Assembly: GCF_004348265.1 (NCBI RefSeq) | Contig: NZ_SMNT01000010.1 | Coordinates: 1 to 64,000 of the forward strand | Source: Methylobacterium segetis | GTDB lineage: Bacteria > Pseudomonadota > Alphaproteobacteria > Rhizobiales > Beijerinckiaceae | DNA length: 64,000 nucleotides | Direction of reading: 5' to 3' | In this document: positions 48,488-59,354 of the stretch, in pieces | Position numbering within the stretch: the first letter of the stretch is position 1 | How the letters are laid out: every line of letters starts with the position of its first letter | The notes under the pieces: model-generated | What the model saw: only the letters and a program-made list of their open reading frames with translations | Databases searched by the model: none | Told to the model about the DNA's origin: nothing | Made by a program: the position numbers and the translations under genes

Positions 48488-48841
48488 GTGCCCCATTCTC
48501 GTCGATGCCTTCGTCCCCGCGCCGGCGGCGCGGCGACCGGCCTGTTCCTCGGCGGCCTCCTCGCCGCCGCCACCGCCGCCATCGCCGTGCCGGCGAAGGC
48601 GCAGAGCGTCGAGAGCCGGCGCGACCAGCCGAACGCCTCGACCCTCCCCGCCGATTTCCCGACCGTGAAGAGCGGCGAGCGCGCCGCCGACCAGCGGGTC
48701 GGCGGCGTGGCGCCCCCGAGCGCGATCCGCTCGACCACGGCGGTCGTGCCCGCCTCGGGCGGCGGCAAGGCGGCGGTGACGAACCCCCTCGACCACCTGC
48801 CGAAGAGCGACCGCGCCGGCCTGAGCGGCCGCCGGGAATAG
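48488..48841 (+). CDS. Exported hypothetical protein
   Basis: A 117-residue protein starting at GTG 48488, which has GGGAGG eight bases upstream. The N-terminus is a long signal peptide (RRCLRPRAGG, then a hydrophobic LFLGGLLAAATAAIAV) with probable cleavage after PAKAQ. The mature part, about 80 residues, is Ala/Arg/Ser-rich and low in hydrophobic residues, with NPLDHLPKSDRAGLSGRRE at the end. No family recognised. An upstream ATG (48452) lacks a good site. Confidence 0.55.
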   Translation: MPHSRRCLRPRAGGAATGLFLGGLLAAATAAIAVPAKAQSVESRRDQPNASTLPADFPTVKSGERAADQRVGGVAPPSAIRSTTAVVPASGGGKAAVTNPLDHLPKSDRAGLSGRRE

Positions 48842-48926
48842 CGGCGCAGCGCCCGAACCGCCCCGCTCGCGCAACCGCGCCCGCATCTCCGCCGTTGAGA
48901 CGGGAATGCCGGCAAGGGAGCGCGCC

Positions 48927-49700
48927 ATGGGACTTCTCGATTCGGTCATCGGCGGGGTGCTGGGACAGGTGCTCGGCGGCGGGCGCGGGTCCGGCGGCCC
49001 CGGCAGCGCCCAGGGCGGCCCCGGCATGTCGCCGCTGGTGAAGGCCCTCCTGATGCTGCTCCTCGCCAAGGGCGCGAGCGGCGGCTTCGGCGACATTTTC
49101 GGGCGCGGCGGCCCGCAGCACCGCCCCGACGACGAGCCGGGCCCGGAGGACGACCGCTCCGGCGGCGCCGGCCCCTACGGGCGCGACGACCGCGACCCGT
49201 CCGGCGACATCGGCGGCTTCAACCAGGGCGGCTATGACCCGAGCGGCGCCCGCCGCGACGGCCCTCCCCCGCGCGAGGGCGATTACAGCGACCTCTCCGG
49301 CATGCTCGACGGGCCGGGCGATGCCGGCTCAGGCCGCGGCCCGGGCGCCGGCCCCTACGCCCATCTCGACCGCGAGCCCGGGGACCCGTTCGGGCAGGGC
49401 GGTCAAGGCGGCCAAGGCGGCCCCGATCTCGGCGGACTGGACGGCCTGGTCGAGCGCTTCCAGCGCGGCGGCCTCGGCGACGTGATCGGATCCTGGATCG
49501 GCCACGGCCAGAACCGGCCGGTTCAGCCGAACCAGCTCGCCCAGGCGCTCGGCCCCGACACGCTCGACACGCTGGAGCGCCAGACCGGGATGAACCGCGA
49601 CACGCTGCTCTCGCAGCTCGCGCAGGTGCTGCCGGAGGTGATCAACGGGCTGACGCCGCAGGGGCGGGTGCCGGGTGAGGAGGAGCGGAGGCGGTGGTGA
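48927..49700 (+). CDS. YidB-family (DUF937) protein
   Basis: A 257-residue protein with MGLLDSVIGGVLGQVLGGG at the N-terminus and the YidB C-terminal domain (about 170-250: GLGDVIGSWIGHGQNRPV, then LAQALGPDTLDTLERQTGMN and LLSQLAQVLPEVINGLTPQG). Between them is a long Gly/Pro/Asp-rich, probably disordered insert, which makes it almost twice the size of E. coli YidB. The start at 48927 follows AAGGGAG. Function of the family is unknown. It converges on fabF. Confidence 0.85.
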   Translation: MGLLDSVIGGVLGQVLGGGRGSGGPGSAQGGPGMSPLVKALLMLLLAKGASGGFGDIFGRGGPQHRPDDEPGPEDDRSGGAGPYGRDDRDPSGDIGGFNQGGYDPSGARRDGPPPREGDYSDLSGMLDGPGDAGSGRGPGAGPYAHLDREPGDPFGQGGQGGQGGPDLGGLDGLVERFQRGGLGDVIGSWIGHGQNRPVQPNQLAQALGPDTLDTLERQTGMNRDTLLSQLAQVLPEVINGLTPQGRVPGEEERRRW

Positions 49701-49708
49701 CGGTGTGA

Positions 49709-50968
<1,260 letters not shown>

Positions 50969-51046
50969 CGCGCTATCCCGAACCGTTCCGTTCCCTATGA
51001 ACGGCGGGCGGGGCGTTTCGGCCCCGGCCGCGCCGCTCGAAATATC

Positions 51047-51283
51047 TTACGCGGAGTTCTTCTCGAGGAACTTCACCGCGTCGCCGACCGTCTGGATGGT
51101 CTCCGCGGCGTCGTCCGGGATCTCGACGTTGAACTCCTCCTCGAACGCCATCACGAGCTCGACGGTGTCGAGGCTGTCGGCGCCGAGATCGTCGATGAAG
51201 TTCGCGCCCTCGACCACCTTCTCGGGCTCGACGCCCAGGTGCTCGACGACGATCTTCTTCACGCGCTCAGCGATATCGCTCAT
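51047..51283 (-). CDS. acpP: Acyl carrier protein
   Basis: The 78-residue acidic carrier of growing acyl chains. The phosphopantetheine site is Ser37 in [14 protein letters not shown]. The length and sequence are typical. It lies between fabG and fabF in the classic order. A candidate promoter lies about 100 bases upstream, consistent with strong separate expression of acpP. Confidence 0.98.
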   Translation of the reverse strand: MSDIAERVKKIVVEHLGVEPEKVVEGANFIDDLGADSLDTVELVMAFEEEFNVEIPDDAAETIQTVGDAVKFLEKNSA

Positions 51284-51383
51284 TGTTGGTCCTCGTGTGT
51301 CCATCGTGATGGTGAAGGCGCCGTGGCCGCTCTCCCGTTGCCGGGCGTTTCGCTCAAGCGGCCGGTGTCCGATCGCGTGTCGT

Positions 51384-51412
51384 CTTGGACTTGCAACCCG
51401 CTGAACCGTCAA
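51384..51412 (-). promoter_or_regulatory. Candidate promoter of acpP
   Basis: On the minus strand TTGACG (51412-51407), a 17-base spacer, then TCCAAG (51389-51384). It lies in the 274-base gap between fabG and acpP. The -10 is poor; the position and -35 are the support. Confidence 0.4.
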
Positions 51413-51557
51413 CCCCCCTTGCACGGCTGCCGGGGTGTTAACACAGGGTTCCCGCGCTGGCGAGAGCCGGTTCACGAACCGTTCATCCCTGTGGTTTTCC
51501 GAACGTTTTCCTCGGGTTGTACCGGGGCCGGAGGATGCGCCGGGGGAGCCCCGCCGG

Positions 51558-52298
51558 TCAGAGCATGGCCATGCCGCCGTTCACGTGCAGCGTGTGGCCG
51601 GTGACGTAGGCCGCCTCGTCCGAGGCGAGGTAGACGGTGGCCGCCGCGACCTCCGCGCCACTGCCGAGCCGGCCCATCGGCACGCGGGTCAGGATGCCCT
51701 CGCGCTGCTTGTCATTGAGCTCGTCGGTCATCGGCGAGGCGATGAAGCCGGGCGCGATGCAATTGACGGTGATATTGCGGGAGGCGACCTCGGCGGCGAG
51801 CGCCTTGGTGAGGCCGACGAGGCCGGCTTTCGCCGCCGCGTAATTGCCCTGGCCCGGGTTGCCGGTGGAGCCCACCACCGAGCCGATATTCACGATGCGG
51901 CCGGAGCGGCGGCGCATCATGCCCTTCACGGCCGCGCGCGAGAGGCGGAAGGCGGCGGTGAGGTTGACCGCGAGCACCTGCTCCCACTCCTCGTCCTTCA
52001 TGCGCAGGAACAGGTTGTCCCGCGTGATGCCGGCATTGTTGACGAGGATGTCGAGCCCGCCGAGCGCCGATTCGGCCGCCGGCACCAGCGCCTCGACGGC
52101 CTGCGCGTCCGCGAGGTTGCAGGGGGTGACGTGGACCCGCTCATGGCCGAGCTCGCCCGCCAGCGCCTCCAGCGCCTCCTGGCGGGTGCCCGACAACGCC
52201 ACGGAGGCGCCCTGCGCGTGCAGCGCCCGGGCGATGGCCCCGCCGAGGCCGCCGGTGGCGCCGGTGACGAGGGCCTTGCGGCCGGTGAGATCGAACAT
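51558..52298 (-). CDS. fabG: 3-oxoacyl-[acyl-carrier-protein] reductase
   Basis: FabG reduces 3-ketoacyl-ACP with NADPH. The 246-residue classical SDR has the cofactor loop TGATGGLGG (12-20), NNAG (87-90), and the catalytic set Ser140, Tyr153 and Lys157 (NYAAAKAG). Its position after fabD and before acpP makes it the fatty acid synthase FabG rather than another SDR. The gap to fabD is 30 bases. Confidence 0.95.
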   Translation of the reverse strand: MFDLTGRKALVTGATGGLGGAIARALHAQGASVALSGTRQEALEALAGELGHERVHVTPCNLADAQAVEALVPAAESALGGLDILVNNAGITRDNLFLRMKDEEWEQVLAVNLTAAFRLSRAAVKGMMRRRSGRIVNIGSVVGSTGNPGQGNYAAAKAGLVGLTKALAAEVASRNITVNCIAPGFIASPMTDELNDKQREGILTRVPMGRLGSGAEVAAATVYLASDEAAYVTGHTLHVNGGMAML

Positions 52299-52328
52299 GG
52301 GATTACGTCCCTCGCGTGTGGCGGATGG

Positions 52329-53279
52329 TCAGAGCGTGGGCAAGGCCGCGACGTCGTCCGGCGTCCCGACGGGGCTGGCCGCGGCGCCCGGCACGATGCG
52401 CTTGACGAGGCCGGTCAGCACCTTGCCGGAACCCAGCTCGTAGAACGTGTCGACGCCTGCCCCGGCCATGGCGGCGACGCATTCGCGCCAGCGCACCGTG
52501 CCCGTCACCTGCTCGACGAGCGCGGCGCGGATCGCCTCCGGATCGGTCACGGGCGCGGCGCGGACATTCGCGTAGACGGGAATGATCGGGGCGGCGACGC
52601 GGACCGCGCCCAGGGCCTCGCGCATCGCGTCGGCCGCCGGGCCCATCAGGCTGCAATGGAAGGGGGCGGAGACGTTGAGGAGCACGGACCGCTTGATGCC
52701 GCGCCCCTGGGCGATGGACACGGCCCGCTCCACCGCCGCCTTGTGGCCGGAGAGCACGACCTGACCGGCGCCGTTGTCGTTCGCCACGTCGCAGACCCCG
52801 CCCCCTGCGGCCTCCTCTGCGGCCTCCGCCGCGATCTCGCGGGCAGCCTCCAACTCGGCGCCGATCAGCGCCGCCATGGCGCCCTCGCCCGGCGCCACCG
52901 CCCGCTGCATCGCCTCGCCGCGGATGCGCAGGAGCTTGGCCGCATCCGCCACCGAGAAGGTCCCGGCGGCGGCCAGCGCCGAGTACTCGCCCAGCGAATG
53001 GCCGGCCACGCTCGCGATGTCCCGGGAAAGGTCGAGGCCGCGCTCGGCCTCCAGCACGCGCAGCACCGCGAGGCTCGCCGCCATCAGGGCGGGCTGGGCG
53101 TTCGCCGTCAGCGTCAGCTCCTCGACCGGCCCCTCGAACATGATCCGGGACAGGTTCTGCGAGAGCGCGGCATCGACCTCGGCGAACACGTCCCTGGCGG
53201 CCGGGTGCGCCTCGGCGAGCGCCTTGCCCATGCCGACCGCCTGGCTGCCCTGACCGGGGAAGATGAGTGCTCGCGTCAT
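52329..53279 (-). CDS. fabD: Malonyl-CoA-acyl carrier protein transacylase
   Basis: FabD moves malonyl from CoA to ACP. The 316-residue protein starts MTRALIFPGQGSQAVGMG, has the nucleophile Ser95 in GHSLGEYSAL, an Arg in the LLRIRGEAMQ helix, and the catalytic His in NVSAPFHCSLM. It is the first gene of the fabD-fabG-acpP-fabF cluster, divergent from rpoZ with 192 bases between. Confidence 0.97.
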   Translation of the reverse strand: MTRALIFPGQGSQAVGMGKALAEAHPAARDVFAEVDAALSQNLSRIMFEGPVEELTLTANAQPALMAASLAVLRVLEAERGLDLSRDIASVAGHSLGEYSALAAAGTFSVADAAKLLRIRGEAMQRAVAPGEGAMAALIGAELEAAREIAAEAAEEAAGGGVCDVANDNGAGQVVLSGHKAAVERAVSIAQGRGIKRSVLLNVSAPFHCSLMGPAADAMREALGAVRVAAPIIPVYANVRAAPVTDPEAIRAALVEQVTGTVRWRECVAAMAGAGVDTFYELGSGKVLTGLVKRIVPGAAASPVGTPDDVAALPTL

Positions 53280-53471
53280 GGAGAGCCGCCCTTCGTCGCT
53301 CTGAAGGCTTGAGAAAGCGCGGCGCAGTCGCATCGCAAGCCCTCGGGTGTCAACAATGCAGCGCACAAATCGCCGCCACCGTTCAGCTTGTTGCATGGCG
53401 CCAACCGGTGTAAGACGCGCGATCATCTCCGAAAATCCTCGCGTCTTAAGTCCAGGAAGGAGCCGCCGCCC

Positions 53472-53885
53472 ATGGCTCGCGTCACCGTTGAAGACTGCAT
53501 CGACAAGGTCGAGAACCGCTTCGAGCTGGTCCTGCTGGCCAGCCACCGCGCCCGTCTGCTCGCCGCCGGCGCGCCGCTCACCGTCGACCGCGACCGCGAC
53601 AAGAACCCCGTCGTGGCGCTCCGCGAGATCGGCGACGAGACCATCACGGCGGACGACCTCAAGGAGCAGCTGATCCACTCGATGCAGAAATACGTCGAGG
53701 TGGACGAGCCGGAGGCCGAGACCGTGCCGCTGCTCTCCTCCTCGCCCGCCGCCGCGGCGGTGGCCCCGCAGGCCGCCTCCAGCGACGACAGCGCGGTGCA
53801 GTTCGACCGGATGAGCGAGGAGGACCTCCTGCGCGGCCTGGAGAACCTCGCCCCGCCGGTGGAGACCGACGACGAGGGCGACTGA
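53472..53885 (+). CDS. rpoZ: RNA polymerase omega subunit
   Basis: Omega helps assemble RNA polymerase and in many bacteria forms part of a ppGpp site. The 137-residue protein starts [20 protein letters not shown], continues [10 protein letters not shown] and NPVVALREI, which is the conserved core, and has an acidic C-terminal extension as in other alphaproteobacteria. The start at 53472 follows AAGGAG. A terminator follows the stop, so it is transcribed apart from the rsh gene downstream. Confidence 0.96.
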   Translation: MARVTVEDCIDKVENRFELVLLASHRARLLAAGAPLTVDRDRDKNPVVALREIGDETITADDLKEQLIHSMQKYVEVDEPEAETVPLLSSSPAAAAVAPQAASSDDSAVQFDRMSEEDLLRGLENLAPPVETDDEGD

Positions 53886-53913
53886 GCCGGAACGGACAGG
53901 CTCCCTGTCTCGA

Positions 53914-53937
53914 AACCCGGCCGCGAGGCCGGGTTTT
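53914..53937 (+). terminator. Intrinsic terminator of rpoZ
   Basis: Arms AACCCGGCC (53914-53922) and GGCCGGGTT (53927-53935) with loop GCGA, running into TTTT. Located 28 bases after the rpoZ stop. Confidence 0.85.
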
Positions 53938-54088
53938 CTCGTTTCCGGCCGAATTCGGCGCCTCTGCGACGCCGAGGGTCTGGCGCGCGCCTGTGCGATG
54001 CGGGAGACTTGCCGCCCGATCGCGCGGGACAGCGACCGCCGCGGTCTCGCGGCGCGGCATTGCAAGCAGGGGAAGGGTCCGTCGGCGG

Positions 54089-56329
54089 ATGATGCGCCAG
54101 TATGAACTCGTGGAGCGGGTGAAACGCTACAACCCCGCCGCGAACGAGGCCCTGCTCAACCGCGCCTACGTCTACGCCATGCGGGCCCACGGCACGCAGA
54201 AGCGCGCCTCCGGCGACCCGTTCTTCGCCCATCCCCTCGAGGTCGCGGCGATCCTCACGGATCTGCGCCTCGACGATGCGACGATCGTCGCCGCGGTGCT
54301 GCACGACACGGTGGAGGACACCGCCGCCACCCTCGACGAGATCCGCGAGCTGTTCAGCCCCGAGATCGGCGCCCTCGTCGACGGGCTGACCAAGCTGAAG
54401 CGGCTCGATCTCGTCTCGAAGCGGGCCGCCCAGGGCGAGAACTTCCGCAAGCTTCTGCTGGCCGTGGCGGCGGACGTGCGCGTGCTCCTCGTCAAGCTCG
54501 CCGACCGCCTGCACAACATGCGCACCCTCCACCACATGCCGCCCGAGAAGCGGATCCGCATCGGCGAGGAGACGCTCGACATCTACGCGCCGCTCGCCGG
54601 CCGCATGGGCATGCAGGAACTGCGCGACGAGCTCGAGGACCTCGCCTTCCGCAATCTCAAGCCCGAGATCTACGCCACCATCACGCAGCGCCTCACCGAT
54701 CTCTCGGCGAAGTCCGAGCGGCTCGTGGAGAGCATCGAGCAGGACCTGACGGCCAAGCTCGGCGCCCGCGGCATCACCGCGGAGGTGTCGGGGCGCCAGA
54801 AGCGGCCCTACTCGATCTGGTCGAAGATGGAGCGCAAGTCGGTCGCCTTCGAGCAGCTCTCCGACATCTTCGGCTTCCGCGTCGTGGTCGACACGGTGGC
54901 CGATTGCTACGGCGCGCTCGGCGTCGTCCACACGAGCTGGCCGATGGTCCCGGGCCGCTACAAGGACTACATCTCGACCCCGAAGCAGAACGATTACCGC
55001 TCGATCCACACCACGGTGATCGGGCCGAAGAGCCAGCGCGTCGAATTGCAGATCCGCACCGCGGAGATGGACGAGATCGCCGAGTACGGCATCGCGGCGC
55101 ACGCCCATTACAAGGAGGCGAACCGGGCCGGCGACGGCTCGATCCACCCGAAGCTCGCCACGGAGAGCGGCGCCTACCAGTGGCTGCGCCGCACGATCGA
55201 GCTGCTCGCCGAGGGCGACAGCCCGGAGGAGTTCCTGGAGCACACCAAGCTCGAACTGTTCCAGGACCAGGTCTTCTGCTTCACGCCCAAGGGCCGGCTC
55301 ATCGCCCTGCCGCGGGGCGCGACGCCGATCGACTTCGCCTACGCGGTCCACACGGATGTCGGCAATACGGCGGTCGGCGCCAAGATCAACGGCCGGATGG
55401 CGCCGCTCCTGCACGAGCTCGCCAACGGCGACGAGGTCGAGATCGCCCGTTCCGACGGGCAGACGCCGCCCGCTGCCTGGGAATCCCTCGTCGTCACCGG
55501 CAAGGCCCGCGCCGCGATCCGGCGGGCGACGCGCTCGGCCGTGCGCCGCCAATATGCCGGCCTCGGCCGCCAGATCCTCGACCGCGCCTTCGAGCGGGCG
55601 GGCAAGAGCTTCTCCGAGGACAAGCTGCGGGGTGCCCTCCCCCGCCTCGCCCGCGGCTCGACGGAGGACGTGTTCGCGGCGGTCGGGCGCGGCGAGATGT
55701 TCTCGGGCGACGTCGTGAAGGCGGTCTATCCCGACTACAAGGACGAGCGGCGCGCCGGCGGCGCCTCCGTGCAGCAGCCGCCCGCGAACGGGGCCGGCCG
55801 CCTCACCCGCTCGAAGGACCAGACGATGCGGCTCACCTTTCCCGGCGGGAACGGCGCCGCGGAGGACGGGCAATCGGACGCGATCCCGATCCGGGGGCTG
55901 GACGGCGACCTGCCCGTCAGCTTCGCCCCGAACGGCGGCGCCGTGCCGGGCGACCGCATCGTCGGCATCCTCACCCCCGGCATCGGCGTCACGATCTACC
56001 CGATCCAGTCGGCGGCGCTCGCCGCCTTCGACAACGAGCCCGACCGCTGGCTCGACGTGCGCTGGGACGTGGAGGCCGGATCGAGCGAGCGCTTCCCGGC
56101 GCGCATCGCCCTGCAATCGATCAACGAGCCCGGTACCCTGGCGCAGATCGCGCAGGTGATCGCCGACCACGACGGCAACATCGACAACGTCTCGATGAAG
56201 CGGCGCACGCAGGACTTCACCGAGATCGTGATCGATCTCTCGGTCTGGGACCTGCAGCACCTCAACGCGATCGTCGCGGAACTGCGCGGCAAGCGCGCGG
56301 TCAGCCGGGTCGACCGGGTCAACGGCTGA
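54089..56329 (+). CDS. rsh: Bifunctional (p)ppGpp synthetase/hydrolase (Rsh)
   Basis: The long RelA/SpoT homologue that makes and degrades the alarmone (p)ppGpp. The 746-residue protein has the HD hydrolase domain with His48 (FFAHPLE), HD at 72-73 and ED at 76-77 (LHDTVEDT), so hydrolysis should be active. The synthetase region ([20 protein letters not shown]) is also intact. TGS ([20 protein letters not shown]) and C-terminal ACT ([20 protein letters not shown]) domains follow. It begins Met-Met, 54089 or 54092. pyrE lies 76 bases downstream. Confidence 0.96.
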   Translation: MMRQYELVERVKRYNPAANEALLNRAYVYAMRAHGTQKRASGDPFFAHPLEVAAILTDLRLDDATIVAAVLHDTVEDTAATLDEIRELFSPEIGALVDGLTKLKRLDLVSKRAAQGENFRKLLLAVAADVRVLLVKLADRLHNMRTLHHMPPEKRIRIGEETLDIYAPLAGRMGMQELRDELEDLAFRNLKPEIYATITQRLTDLSAKSERLVESIEQDLTAKLGARGITAEVSGRQKRPYSIWSKMERKSVAFEQLSDIFGFRVVVDTVADCYGALGVVHTSWPMVPGRYKDYISTPKQNDYRSIHTTVIGPKSQRVELQIRTAEMDEIAEYGIAAHAHYKEANRAGDGSIHPKLATESGAYQWLRRTIELLAEGDSPEEFLEHTKLELFQDQVFCFTPKGRLIALPRGATPIDFAYAVHTDVGNTAVGAKINGRMAPLLHELANGDEVEIARSDGQTPPAAWESLVVTGKARAAIRRATRSAVRRQYAGLGRQILDRAFERAGKSFSEDKLRGALPRLARGSTEDVFAAVGRGEMFSGDVVKAVYPDYKDERRAGGASVQQPPANGAGRLTRSKDQTMRLTFPGGNGAAEDGQSDAIPIRGLDGDLPVSFAPNGGAVPGDRIVGILTPGIGVTIYPIQSAALAAFDNEPDRWLDVRWDVEAGSSERFPARIALQSINEPGTLAQIAQVIADHDGNIDNVSMKRRTQDFTEIVIDLSVWDLQHLNAIVAELRGKRAVSRVDRVNG

Positions 56330-56405
56330 GGGCCGCTCCGCTTGCCTCGCCGTTTCGCCGCTGCCACAAGCGGCCCGTGATCCCCCGCCGCGGAGCCGCG
56401 ACCCC

Positions 56406-56996
56406 ATGAAGCCGGAGCAGGTGCTCGAAGAATTCCGGAATGCCGGAGCCCTGCTGGAGGGGCATTTCGTCCTCAGCTCCGGCCTGCATTCGGGCGTGTT
56501 CCTGCAGAAGATGGCGATCTTCTCCGAGCCGCCGCGGACCGAGCGCCTGTGCCGGGCGCTCGCCGAGGCCATCCGCGCGCGCTTCGGCGCGATCGACATC
56601 GTGGTCTCGCCCGCGATCGGCGGCATCGTGCCCGGCTACGAGACGGCGCGCCATCTCGGCGCCCGAGCGATCTTCGTCGAGCGCGAGCCGGGCGGCCCCT
56701 TCCAGCTCCGGCGCGGCTTCGCGATTCCGAAAGGGACCCGGGCCGTCATCGTCGAGGACATCGTGACGACCGGCCTGTCGGCACGCGAATGCCTCGCCTC
56801 GCTCCGGGACCAGGAGGGCGAGATCGTCGGCGCGGCCTGCCTGATCGACCGCTCGGGCGGGCGCGGCGCGATCGGCGTGCCGCTGCTCTCCCTCGTGACC
56901 CTCGACATCCCGGCCTATCCGGCCGACGCGCTGCCGCCGGACCTCGCTGCCATCCCGGCGGTGAAGCCGGGCAGCCGCGCCATACCGCTCGCCTGA
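56406..56996 (+). CDS. pyrE: Orotate phosphoribosyltransferase
   Basis: Makes orotidine 5'-phosphate from orotate and PRPP in pyrimidine synthesis. The 196-residue protein has [17 protein letters not shown] near the N-terminus, the catalytic loop [16 protein letters not shown] and the PRPP-binding [13 protein letters not shown]. Length is normal. It follows rsh on the same strand, a common alphaproteobacterial pairing, and is probably in the same transcript. Confidence 0.95.
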   Translation: MKPEQVLEEFRNAGALLEGHFVLSSGLHSGVFLQKMAIFSEPPRTERLCRALAEAIRARFGAIDIVVSPAIGGIVPGYETARHLGARAIFVEREPGGPFQLRRGFAIPKGTRAVIVEDIVTTGLSARECLASLRDQEGEIVGAACLIDRSGGRGAIGVPLLSLVTLDIPAYPADALPPDLAAIPAVKPGSRAIPLA

Positions 56997-57106
56997 CGCC
57001 TCTGTCCGAGGCTCCCTTTGCGCCCGCCTCCGGCTGGGAGCGAGCGCGCGCAGGTAACCTCAGGTTTCGGGCGCGCAAATGCCCGCATCCGCTCCCGGCA
57101 CCTGCA

Positions 57107-57121
57107 CATGACATTGTCATG
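57107..57121. promoter_or_regulatory. Perfect palindrome upstream of a TTGACA box
   Basis: CATGACA (57107-57113), one T, TGTCATG (57115-57121). It ends nine bases before TTGACA, a position suited to an activator or repressor site. Confidence 0.5.
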
Positions 57122-57129
57122 GGCGCGGC

Positions 57130-57158
57130 TTGACACGCGCGAATCCGGCTTCCAAAGC
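57130..57158 (+). promoter_or_regulatory. Candidate promoter of the NYN gene
   Basis: TTGACA (57130-57135), 17 bases, then CAAAGC (57153-57158). The -35 is perfect, the -10 poor. It would give a leader of roughly 225 bases before the start at 57392. Confidence 0.4.
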
Positions 57159-57391
57159 TCTTTGCAGGTTCACCAAGCAAGTCGGCCGAGAAACGAACGC
57201 CTTTTTACTCGAAAAGCTTGGCGCACAATCTTTGTCGCAATCGTTTTTCAAGACTTCAGTCGGTAACATTCCACTCAGCCATTCATCTCCCGGGCGTCAG
57301 GCACCCATCTGAAACGGCCGCGCATTGCCGAAGCCCAGAGCCATTAAATCCCTTCGATCGATCCATTTTTTCAGAACAGGCGAACCGCGCC

Positions 57392-58060
57392 ATGAGCACA
57401 CAACAACGAAGCGCCCTTTTCATCGACGGCGCCAATCTTTACGCGACAACGAAATCACTCGGCTTCGACATCGACTACAAGCGTTTGCTGAAGGAATTCC
57501 AGAGCCGGGACAATCTGATCCGGGCTTTCTACTACACGGCCATGATCGAGGATCAGGAATATTCCTCCATTCGCCCGCTGATCGACTGGCTGGACTACAA
57601 CGGCTACCGCGTCGTCACGAAACCCGTGAAAGAATTCACGGATTCGATGGGCCGTCGCAAGATCAAGGGCAACATGGACATCGAGCTCGCGATCGATGCC
57701 CTGGAGCTCGCCCCCTATATCGAGCACATGATCCTGTTCTCGGGCGACGGCGATTTCCGCTCGCTCGTCGAGGCGATGCAGCGCCGCGGCGTCCGGGTGA
57801 CGGTGGTCTCGACCATCCAGACGCAGCCCGCGATGATCGCGGACGACCTGCGCCGGCAGGCCGACGAGTTCGTCGACCTCGTCCACCTGATGCCCAAGGT
57901 CGGGCGCGATCCGGGTGAGCGGAATACGCGGCCCGCCGGCGAGAATGGGCGCCCGTCCCGCGACTTCGCCGATCGGGCGCCGCCGCGCAGCAATCCGGGC
58001 CTCGAGAGCCGCTACGGTATCCGCCAGGGGCCGGCGCCCGACGAATCCGGCGAGGTCTAG
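57392..58060 (+). CDS. NYN-domain (LabA/DUF88-like) putative RNase
   Basis: A 222-residue protein with an N-terminal NYN/PIN-like domain (about 6-165): ALFIDGANLYATTKSLG with Asp12 and Asn15, KGNMDIELAIDAL, and ILFSGDGDFRSLVEAMQRRG, giving the acidic residues that bind metal. NYN proteins are RNases or RNA-binding regulators. A Pro/Arg-rich tail follows. Its stop overlaps that of the peroxiredoxin gene in CTAG (58057-58060). It has an AT-rich leader with a palindrome. RNA target unknown. Confidence 0.88.
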   Translation: MSTQQRSALFIDGANLYATTKSLGFDIDYKRLLKEFQSRDNLIRAFYYTAMIEDQEYSSIRPLIDWLDYNGYRVVTKPVKEFTDSMGRRKIKGNMDIELAIDALELAPYIEHMILFSGDGDFRSLVEAMQRRGVRVTVVSTIQTQPAMIADDLRRQADEFVDLVHLMPKVGRDPGERNTRPAGENGRPSRDFADRAPPRSNPGLESRYGIRQGPAPDESGEV

Positions 58061-58626
58061 GCGTCCGGCGCACGCAGCCAAGCGAGGACGTCGTCGGCGC
58101 TGCGATCCGGCGGGAAGACCGGGTAGAACACCTTCGTCACCACGCCCTCGTCGACGATCATCGTCAGGCGCCGCAGGAGGGTCTGTCCGGCCGCGACGAA
58201 GGTCGGCAGGCCGAGCGCCTTGGTGAAGGCGAGATGCGGGTCGGCCAGCAGCGTGAAGGGCAGGTGCAGCCGCTCCGCCGCCTCGCGCTGGTAGGCGCTC
58301 GTCTGCGTCGAGAGCCCGTGCAGGTGGGCGACGCCGAGGGCGCGCAACGCCGCGTGATGATCGCGGAAGCTGCAGGTCTGCGGGGTGCAGCCGCGCGCGC
58401 CCGGAATCAGGTCCCAATCGGGAACGAGGTTCGGGCGCCCCGGCTCGCCGGTGCGCGGATAGGCGTAGACGACGCTGCGCCCGGCGAGAGCGGAGAGCGT
58501 GACGCGCCCGCCATCGGTCGCCTCGAGCGACACGTTCGGCAGCCGCCGACCGACGAGATGGGCCGCCGCCCCGTCATCCTCCGGCACCGGCAGGTCCGGG
58601 GGCAGGCTGAGAAAGTCCGGTTCCAT
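58057..58626 (-). CDS. Peroxiredoxin (AhpC/TSA family, PrxQ/BCP-like)
   Basis: A 189-residue thioredoxin-fold peroxidase. The segment VVYAYPRTGEPG ... GARGCTPQTCSFRD contains the likely peroxidatic Cys80 and, five residues on, the resolving Cys85, the spacing of PrxQ/BCP enzymes. The C-terminus (LPTFVAAGQTLLRRLTMIVD, VFYPVFPPDR) is typical of this branch. It should reduce peroxides in the cytoplasm with thioredoxin. It converges on the NYN gene and lies downstream of smpB across two palindromic repeats. Confidence 0.85.
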   Translation of the reverse strand: MEPDFLSLPPDLPVPEDDGAAAHLVGRRLPNVSLEATDGGRVTLSALAGRSVVYAYPRTGEPGRPNLVPDWDLIPGARGCTPQTCSFRDHHAALRALGVAHLHGLSTQTSAYQREAAERLHLPFTLLADPHLAFTKALGLPTFVAAGQTLLRRLTMIVDEGVVTKVFYPVFPPDRSADDVLAWLRAPDA

Positions 58627-58696
58627 GAGAGAGCCTCCGCGCGGGCGTTCATCCTAGCCGCCGGAGCCGCGGGCGGCGAGGAGAGCGCGACGCACA

Positions 58697-58718
58697 CCCT
58701 CTCCCGTTCGGGAGAGGG
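58697..58718. repeat. Extragenic palindrome, copy 5
   Basis: Arms CCCTCTCCCG and CGGGAGAGGG around TT, followed by CTGGGGTGAGGG. It pairs with copy 6, 17 bases away, in the gap between the peroxiredoxin and smpB genes. Confidence 0.85.
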
Positions 58719-58735
58719 CTGGGGTGAGGGATGCG

Positions 58736-58757
58736 ACCTCTCCCGTTTGGGAGAGGT
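58736..58757. repeat. Extragenic palindrome, copy 6
   Basis: Arms ACCTCTCCCG and TGGGAGAGGT around TT, with one G-T mismatch. It lies 42 bases beyond the smpB stop and forms a doublet with copy 5. Confidence 0.85.
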
Positions 58758-58799
58758 GGGCGGCTCGGGATCCGTCCGCGCTCGCTCCCAGCCCGCCTC

Positions 58800-59273
58800 T
58801 CAGCCCCGGTCGCGCAGGAGGCGGGCCCGGTCGCGCTCCCAGTCGCGCTGCTTGGCGGTCTCGCGCTTGTCGTGGAGTTGCTTGCCCTTGCCGAGGCCGA
58901 GCTCGACCTTCGCCCGGCCGCGCTCGTTGAAGTAGATCTTCAGCGGGACCACCGTGAAACCCTGCCGCTGGGTGGCGCCGATCAGCTTGTCGATCTGCCG
59001 GCGATGCAGGAGGAGGCGCCGCGGCCGCTTCGTGTCGTGGTTGAAGCGGTTCGCCTCGAGGTATTCGGGAATGTAGGCGTTGAACAGCATCAGGTCGTTG
59101 CCGGACGGTCCGGCATAGGCCTCCCCGATCGTCGCCTTGCCGTTGCGCAGGGACTTCACCTCCGTGCCGGTCAGCGAGATGCCGGCCTCGAGGGTCTCCA
59201 TGATGGCGTAGTGAAAGCGCGCCGCGCGGTTGTCCGCGACGACGCGGCGGGACGGATCGGGTTTCGGGGCCAT
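58800..59273 (-). CDS. smpB: SsrA-binding protein SmpB
   Basis: SmpB carries tmRNA to stalled ribosomes for trans-translation. The 157-residue protein has [48 protein letters not shown], and the C-terminal tail [20 protein letters not shown] that mimics the anticodon stem. All are typical. It lies 81 bases downstream of dapA on the same strand. The tmRNA gene (ssrA) was not seen in the window. Confidence 0.97.
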   Translation of the reverse strand: MAPKPDPSRRVVADNRAARFHYAIMETLEAGISLTGTEVKSLRNGKATIGEAYAGPSGNDLMLFNAYIPEYLEANRFNHDTKRPRRLLLHRRQIDKLIGATQRQGFTVVPLKIYFNERGRAKVELGLGKGKQLHDKRETAKQRDWERDRARLLRDRG

Positions 59274-59354
59274 CGCGCTTTCGTCTCACGCCGGCCGCCA
59301 AGGTGCGGCCGGGCCGGTCCATATGGGGTTCGCGCCCGCGCGCGGCGAGGCCGA

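Larger units (their letters stand above)
56997..57391. other. AT-rich intergenic leader before the NYN gene
   Basis: 395 bases. From about 57150 to 57390 it is much richer in A and T than the rest of the window, with T-rich runs near 57200 and 57245. It contains a perfect palindrome (57107-57121) directly before a TTGACA box. No open frame looks real. A long 5' leader or a small RNA could lie here; no strong hairpin plus T tract was found. Confidence 0.5.

Noticed and set aside
45425-49096. 1200-codon minus-strand frame across uvrB and neighbours
   Set aside because: It spans three well-supported plus-strand genes and has no motif, signal or ribosome site. The same reasoning removes the long frames opposite cheA, rsh and slt.
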